From Hypoxylon rubiginosum (taxonomy: Eukaryota > Ascomycota > Sordariomycetes > Xylariales > Hypoxylaceae), in assembly GCA_902806565.1 (NCBI GenBank), contig CADCXA010000066.1:62001-126000 (forward strand): 64,000 bases of DNA, written 5' to 3'. A program made the translations under genes and the position numbers. Numbering within the stretch: the first letter of the stretch is position 1; every line of letters begins with the position of its first letter. Of the stretch, positions 57,841-64,000 are shown one piece after another. The notes under the pieces are model-generated. The model had not been told where the DNA came from. It made no database searches and saw only the letters and a list, made by a program, of their open reading frames with translations.

Positions 57841-60356
57841 ATGAGCCGGGGAACCTATGAGCCGACAGTAACCACACCTCTTCTTAATGGTGTGCAAAGA
57901 GTACTAGCGGTACTAGCGGTACTAGCGACTGGTACTAGTAATGGCTTCGCAGTTCATGGTCTCGCCAACAGCTCTTCGAGACTTGACTACAACCCAAACA
58001 CGATCCCCAGGCCTACCTCATCCGTAGACAAGATTACGATTCAGGGCAAGGAGTACGTGGGATCGTGCGTCATTGACGGGAGACAGTACCGAAAGTGGCG
58101 AGTAGTTGTCGCAGTCGCTGGACAACCGGAGCGGGAGCCCATCGACCTAATTGATCCTTTCACGGCAGAGGAATACGACAAGAACGACAATCACAAGGTA
58201 CGACGGGGCAAACTACAATTTCTTGATCCAGATGTAAGTACTTCTTCTACTTGTACACGATGGATGCGTAGCTTTAAACACTTTCCCCTCGTGCTCTTAG
58301 CATAGTGCACATGGATTGACGCTAACTATCGCAGCGCGCCAAACGATACTTCAACGCATTGTTCAAGCAACTGAACCTGAGCTGCTGCCGGAGTACAGAT
58401 CGTCGTATCTCCATCCATGAGGATGTTACCAAAGTCAGCGAGTCCAGCGACTTTGCGAGCGTCCACTCGCTTCTATGGGAAGTTCTCGAACACCCTGATT
58501 TCTGGCCCTGTAACCAAGCCGACGGTGGCATACCCGTCAAGAGAGTCAGGTTGAGCCGGACGTTGAACGTCTTAAGCACCGGTTCGAATACTACGCCGGC
58601 AGGCCGCCAAGCATCCAGCATAGCAGCGACTCGGGCCGAGTATCGCGTCCTCCTGGTCATAGCGCGGTCCTTTAAGAAAGACAGCGACCAGAGATACGTC
58701 GACTATCGGCCAAATCTCATACAGTACGTATTTTCTGACGCAACCCTCACATTCCACCTAGTAACAGAACAGTATTGATAACTAGTTTTCATTAGGGGTC
58801 CGTTGCTTAAAATTGCACGGAAAGCGAAGCAAAGAGGGATCGCTCCCAAGGTGCATATCGATGTAGTACGGCCTGGGACCATTGAAGAGCTCGATGAGTA
58901 TCTCGATCCGAAGAGCGACAAGTCATACGACATAGTCCACTTCGACCTGCATGGGAAGATCGGACCCGTGAATCCAATCTCTAGATCACGGGGGGTCAGA
59001 GGCACGGGATTCCCAGCACAGGACGGTCAGACGCCCCTGGAGCGTCAGTGCTATCTCCGTTTCGCGAAGCCGTACGACCCGGAGCTTCTTCGGTTCAAAA
59101 GCGACGACGACGCGAGGGAAAAGCTCCTGACCGACGACACGTCGCTCATCGACGTCCCCGTGAAGCAGATCGCCGAGAAGCTTCAAGAGTGCCGCATCTC
59201 CAAGGTAGCCCTGAGCGCTTGTCTATCGTCTTACGCGCAGAGCCAGGTGTTCCTGAACATGTGCCACACGCTCCTCAGCCACGACGTGGCCCACGTGTCG
59301 GCCATGAGCTTCCAGATCCTGGAGAGCACGACCCAAGTCTACTATAGCGCATTTTACGACTCCCTCATTCTACAGGGCGAAGCCTTCCACGTTGCCGCGG
59401 CGCGTGGCCGCGAAGCCCTTCGCGCGAATAATAAACAGTACGGTCATGCGGTACTCCCTACTAATTACCACCGTTATCCCAGGAGTTTCAGTAACGAATG
59501 GTGGCGGAGCCCCCAAGTGCAATCTAGCCAGTTACCTCTGTTCGCCCTATATCTAACCCGATACGCCGTCGTCCTCTGCCTCCTCCTCGCGCTCGGCCTC
59601 ACGTACCTGTGGCTGCCGCTACGGTTCTTCTGCACGCTGTTACCCGTCGCGCTCTTCGTGGCGATGTCGGTTTGGGTGCTGACGACGAGCTGCATCAAGA
59701 AGCTCGCGCCGGTCGAGGAGCAGGCGCGCGAGCAAAAGCGGAGCGAGAAGTCGAGGTTCGAGGTCGACATCGAACACCTCGTCATCGAAGACCGCCTGAA
59801 GTCCGAAGCCAACCAGGGCGCCCTGTACGTGTGGAGCACGGACTACTCCAAGGAGCTCATCGACTGCGTGCACGACCTGGCGCAGACGTGGGTGCTCACC
59901 GGCTTCGTCGACGCCGTGGACATCGTGTCGGCGCGGGCCTTCTCGTGGACCCTCACGAGCCTGCCGCCCCTGCGCTGGCTCTGGACGCGGCGGTACCGCA
60001 GCGACCGCCAGGGCACCGTCGGGCGGCGGCGGCTGCTCGTGCTCGAGGGGTTCGACCGCTTCTACCCGAAGCACGCGCGGGACGGGGACCTCGGGGCCCT
60101 GCGCGCGGCGCTCGGCCGCATGGTGGCGTTCGTCGAGGGCTACGACCGCGACGACACGTACCTGCTCATCACGGGCTCGCACGACGAGGAGTGGTGGACC
60201 GACGGCCACCGGTACACCGACGAGCGCCTCATCAACACCATCCTCCGGGCCGTGCCGCACAACCACAACATCACGCCCGCGAGGAGGCACGTGCCGCGGT
60301 GGAGCCAGCAGGCCATGAGGAGACGTTGGTCGGCGCTTTGGAACGAGATGGTTTAA
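57841..60356 (+). CDS. CHAT-domain (caspase-like) protease with membrane anchor
   Basis: Exons 57841-58233, 58335-58723 and 58796-60356 (GTAAGT...CGCAG; GTACGT...CATTAG), 780 residues. The CHAT domain spans about residues 235-480: EYRVLLVIARSF, RPGTIEELDEYL, the catalytic His in DIVHFDLHG (His313) and catalytic Cys in VALSACLSS (Cys403), then AFHVAAARGREAL. After it come two membrane helices (about 515-561). A C-terminal domain with a Walker-B-like strand (RRLLVLEGFDRF) and TYLLITGSHDEEW follows. Residues 1-200 match nothing I know; a VLA triplet is encoded by three identical GTACTAGCG repeats. The family cleaves after specific residues; some activate gasdermins. The gene is divergent from the gasdermin-like gene and ends 145 bp from the HET gene. 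Confidence 0.88.
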
Positions 60357-60501
60357 TTGCCCCCCCTGTTTGTATTTTTGCATCTTGCATCTTGCATCTC
60401 TCGGGGAATATACTTGTTGATGATACCACTGGTGGCAAGCAATTATAACATAGCTACCTCCTCCTGCTTTTGTATATATATATAGGACTCAAAGGCCATG
60501 T

Positions 60502-62811
60502 TTAAACAATTTCAAGAGTTCGAATCTCGCAGTCGAGGAAAAACCCGACGGATAGAAAAGAGCCGCCGCTTGTCGGTGGCCCGAACGTCCCAACTCGAAC
60601 GTGCCCCTGGCCAGTCGGAGCGGGGTGAAGGATAAGTCCGTACGGCAGTTCCATGGTGGACCAACTGTCGTCCTCGTCGTCGGGTTCTTTTTCGGTGGCG
60701 GTTCCTACGAGAATAAGAATGAGGTCGCGCATGCGGTCCTCGCTCTGCTCCGAGGACCAGTCCAGGTCGTATTGTACCGCCCCGTTGGTATTCAGCTTCA
60801 GAAGGCAGATCCCAGTAGTTCGAGATATGGCAATCCATTCCGCTTCGGATAACGGACAGACATGTCCTGTTAAAGATAATACGGCAGCGGAAATCTCGCC
60901 GTACTCGTCGACGCCTCTGGGGGTCACCGTCACGTCAATACTCTCGCATTTAGAGTTGTACTGTAGAGGGTCGTCCCACATAGACAGCTCGCCAGCCCCG
61001 TGCGTAGATAACTCACCGCGGCATATCCAGCTCCAAGACGGTCCTATGTCGGAACAGTCCTGTAGCGCTTGCAGGAGGGAATCCAGAGTTCGATGCGGAG
61101 GGTCTTGAAGCCTCCAGAACAGCCCGCAGAGGAGGTCCTTCTTCCAGAGCCCCGCGACGTACGCGTCCTCCATAATTGAAGCGAAATAGCGAGCCAAGCC
61201 AGATAGTGCCGGGAGAGTGTCCGTCAGAAAGGTGATATTACGGGCCGAGTACGGTAGGGCGACGCGGACAGCCCAGACCTTGTACAGTTCCGTTTTATTG
61301 CGCGGGTCGGTAAGCTCGTCCAGAAATAATGTCTTCTGGAATTGTTTAGCCGTCCCAAAGAGTTCGGACCTGGCCTTATTCCGGCACATGAAATGAACGC
61401 CGGAGTTGGCGAAATATATTAAGCGTGAAGACATGACTTGTTCTTGAAACGTCCAGGCCCGCCGACTCCATCGGCAGTTCCGGAACTCTGTTTCGGTCCA
61501 GCTGATAGTCGAATGTCCACCGCCGTATATCGGGCGTCCCTCTACGTTAAAATGCCGACCCGCCGTCGACGACGAGAACACGAATGGGAGCTTGACGGTT
61601 TGGGGGCTCTTCGAGAGGAACCCTTCATCGCACGAGGTGGATGTGAGAGGGCAGATTGTCACGTACGAGCAACTGTATATCCTCTCCATTTGAGATGCTT
61701 CCCTCTCCCAATCCGCCCTGTCACCTTGTCTGATGCAGAGGGCGTCGATCCATATGTACTGGATTGATAAAGCCCTCGCTAAGACGACGAAATCTCTGTG
61801 CACGGGGGCTAGGCTATCGAGATGGATACTGCTTAACATCGAGGGCTCCGAGTCTTTCGTCAACTTGAACTGCTTTGAGGCCTGGATGGGATCGCCCCAG
61901 CAATAGCTAAGTGTCGCATAAGATACATCACGGCTAGTATTAGAGCTCTGTAGGCCATTTGTATGTATCACTCTACATTCGTTCTCGGTTATTTCGAGTA
62001 GCCTGGTGGGTAGGAACCGGGCCGGTCTTGGGTGCCGGCAGTCTTTCATACAACGTCCAATCTCGGATTGTAAAAAGGATATAGCATCTCCTCTCAGCGT
62101 GTCCCACTGAATCGGGTCCCGGAGAGCGAGCGTTGGAGAATATGGCTCTGCCATCAGTTAGCCTTTAATGTACGCGAGTCAACACAGCTCAGCCTTACTC
62201 AAATCAGACGTCAGAGGAAATCGCAAGCCGATATTGAAGTTATTCACGTTAAATTCCTTAGTAGACTCGGGTGACGGGTGACACTCGACGAAGAGAAACC
62301 AAACTCCGAACTTAGCATCTGGACTCTCGAACTGCGAGTCGTAGTCCCAGGAATATCGGATATGCAGCGGTAATCCTGGCTTGATAGGTGTAGACCGGCC
62401 GAGATTAAGTATCTCGCAAAACTCGACGGACTGAAGGGCGGAGCGAAGGAGTTGGCAGAATTCGCAGACCTTAGAGGACTGTAATAACTCGGGCAGTTCG
62501 GGATACGTAAGAACTTTTTGCATGTATAGGAGGAATTGTTCTACATAGAGAGGCCCTAGGGGGTTCAATGTAGGTGACCATTCCTTCCAGCTCTTTTGCT
62601 GGTCTGCTTCTGAGAGGGTCTGCGGCGTGAGGAACGGGAATCTCAATATTTTCTCACATGGATGGCATAAGCGTGATAAAGAGCCTACGGCATTTCGATG
62701 TTAGATGCGGTGGAGGGTTACAGTATGAGCAATAATTTTTCTTGCAGCATTACTGATCTCGCCGGCAGTGACTAATTGTAGTATTGAAAATAACCTACTG
62801 GGAGACGCCAT
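60502..62811 (-). CDS. HET-domain (heterokaryon incompatibility) protein
   Basis: Three exons: 62799-62811 (a 13-base first exon, MASP), 62199-62684 and 60502-62147; donors GTAGGT and GTAAGG; 714 residues. An N-terminal Cys pair (LCHPCEKIL) and CEFCQLLRSAL typical of HET proteins come first. The HET domain begins at about residue 243: VSYATLSYCWGDP, then IQYIWIDALCIRQ, WEREASQMERIYSCSYVTI, and later WSRRAWTFQEQVMSSRLIYF. HET domains drive cell death in vegetative incompatibility and often pair with NLRs or gasdermin systems. The gene is tail-to-tail with the CHAT protease gene. The tiny first exon is supported by frame and by normal splice signals but is the least certain part. Confidence 0.9.
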
Positions 62812-63387
62812 TGTGTCTAGTTTAAGCATGAAATATGAGCAATTAACATTAGACAATTGAATATCTTGAAGAATCGGTGCTCGCGTGAGGGGCATAGAAT
62901 GAATGGGGTTGGCTTACAAGCGTCTGTCTTTAACTCTTTAACCCCTATCCTGTTAGAGACACATTCCGACTAACACTTGGGCAGACCTTGAAAAAGCTTA
63001 GCTAATACTTATAGCAGAGTTGCTATAATTAAATTAGTATTTCAAGGACTTCCCCATAAAATGGCTCTTTGCCACACATTATCTGAAAGGGTCATAGGTT
63101 GCTTTAAAGTTTGAAGTATTGTATGCTCTCTCTCAATGAAAGAAGAAGTCCATAAGAAAATGGATGAGGTCAACAACTCCGGTCCTAACCGGCTCTGACA
63201 CTAACAGCCAATAGCGGGTCTTGTAAAAATTTGGGGCAATTGTCAGCAATCGGGGATTCCCACTCTCGAATATCTGTCTATCAGTATCGATAATTTATCC
63301 AAGAGTGACATTTCTAACCGTCTCTTTACACCCATTCAATCCAGGCTTACCCTAAGTCGTCAGGTGTAGTATAGATTACCATCAAGT
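62812..63387. other. Divergent promoter, HET gene and lipoyl synthase
   Basis: About 575 bases between the start codons of two divergent genes. No coding frame. Confidence 0.5.
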
Positions 63388-64000
63388 ATGGCGTCTCCTT
63401 CGGCTTCAATATGTCGCCTACGGACGCCCTTGCACCGGGCAATTTCCAGCTCCCTAAGCTTAAGCGCAACCAGATCTTACGCCACCGTCCCAACAAACAG
63501 CCCGGAACCTTCTTCTTCTTCCTCCGCCAAACCCGCCCGCCGGCCGACATACTTTAAAGACACGACGATAGCGTCGCTAGACGAATTCCTGCCCACGTCT
63601 TCGGCCGCGGCCCCCCTCGCGGCCACCGATGCCTACCAGCTGCGCACCGCCGAGGTCGGCCCCGCGTCGAACCGCCGCACCATCACGCGGCTGCCCGAGT
63701 GGCTCAAGACGCCTATCCCGGCCGGCAACGACAACTACAAGAAGATCAAGCAGGACCTACGAGGCTTAAATCTCCACACGGTGTGCGAGGAGGCGCGGTG
63801 CCCCAACATCAGCGAGTGCTGGGGCGGCAGCAACAAGAACGCCGCGACGGCCACCATCATGCTGATGGGCGACACGTGCACGCGCGGGTGCCGGTTCTGC
63901 AGCGTCAAGACGAACCGCAACCCGCCGCCCCTCGACCCGCACGAGCCCGAGCACACGGCCGAGGCCCTGGCCCGCTGGGGCCTGGGCTACGTGGTGCTGA
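63388..64000 (+). CDS. Lipoyl synthase, mitochondrial (partial)
   Basis: Starts at the ATG at 63388 and runs open to the window end, 204 residues visible. The first 35 residues are rich in Arg, Ser and Ala ([20 protein letters not shown]), a mitochondrial targeting sequence. The radical-SAM lipoyl synthase hallmarks follow: the auxiliary cluster motif [12 protein letters not shown] (C-x4-C-x5-C) and the SAM cluster motif CTRGCRFC (C-x3-C-x2-C), preceded by ATIMLMGDT. The enzyme inserts two sulphurs into octanoyl-E2 proteins to make lipoate for pyruvate and related dehydrogenases. The remainder lies beyond the window. Confidence 0.96.
   Translation, partial: MASPSASICRLRTPLHRAISSSLSLSATRSYATVPTNSPEPSSSSSAKPARRPTYFKDTTIASLDEFLPTSSAAAPLAATDAYQLRTAEVGPASNRRTITRLPEWLKTPIPAGNDNYKKIKQDLRGLNLHTVCEEARCPNISECWGGSNKNAATATIMLMGDTCTRGCRFCSVKTNRNPPPLDPHEPEHTAEALARWGLGYVVL

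Noticed and set aside
59609..60448. Long GC-rich open frames on both strands over the CHAT gene C-terminus
   Set aside because: They are out-of-frame shadows of strongly biased coding sequence; their Arg/Pro/Ala-rich translations match no family.
1..64000. tRNA, rRNA or CRISPR features
   Set aside because: I scanned for tRNA T-loop motifs and direct-repeat arrays and found none with a complete supporting structure; a tRNA scan would be decisive.

Overview
The window is nuclear DNA of a filamentous ascomycete (Pezizomycotina, probably Sordariomycetes). Genes carry short introns (about 50-110 bp) with GTAAGT/GTATGT donors and CTAAC-type branch sites. The families present are fungal: HET domain, NB-ARC/TPR STAND receptor, NMT1/THI5, hacA, OCH1-type glycosyltransferase and a KP4-like secreted protein. 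Several gene relics show C-to-T/G-to-A decay typical of repeat-induced point mutation (RIP). Most models below are splice reconstructions made by eye, with reading frame checked across each junction.

1-9.3 kb looks like a decayed terpenoid or meroterpenoid-type locus. It holds a bHLH regulator cut by the window edge, a polytopic membrane protein, a rhodopsin-domain relic, an intact GMC oxidoreductase, a broken UbiA prenyltransferase, a SnoaL-like (Trt14/AusH-type) small protein and a second membrane protein. 9.3-14.3 kb is AT-rich and gene-poor, with one hypothetical protein and a frameshifted alcohol dehydrogenase-like relic. 14.3-24.3 kb has an F-box protein, a gamma-glutamylcyclotransferase-like protein, an intronless Sar1-like GTPase with altered nucleotide-binding motifs, a large PigL_N-like/ankyrin protein and an APH-family kinase. 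A mutated fragment of the ankyrin gene lies at 24.7 kb.

25.7-27.2 kb is the thiamine gene NMT1/THI5. A TPP riboswitch sits inside its 5' UTR intron, and two of its coding introns use GC-AG ends. 27.2-33 kb holds gene relics and two small secreted proteins (KP4-like; double-psi beta-barrel). 34.3-35.6 kb is the unfolded-protein-response regulator hacA, with a recognisable 20-nt Ire1 intron. About 5.5 kb of apparently non-coding DNA then leads to the ESCRT-III gene DID2.

45.3-62.8 kb is rich in self/non-self recognition and cell-death genes: a lipase-NB-ARC-TPR receptor, a gasdermin-like candidate divergent from a CHAT (caspase-like) protease, and a HET-domain protein ending 145 bp from the protease. 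An OCH1-like glycosyltransferase and a Cys-rich single-pass surface protein lie among them. The gasdermin/CHAT/HET group with the nearby receptor is the most interesting system here. The window ends inside the lipoyl synthase gene.
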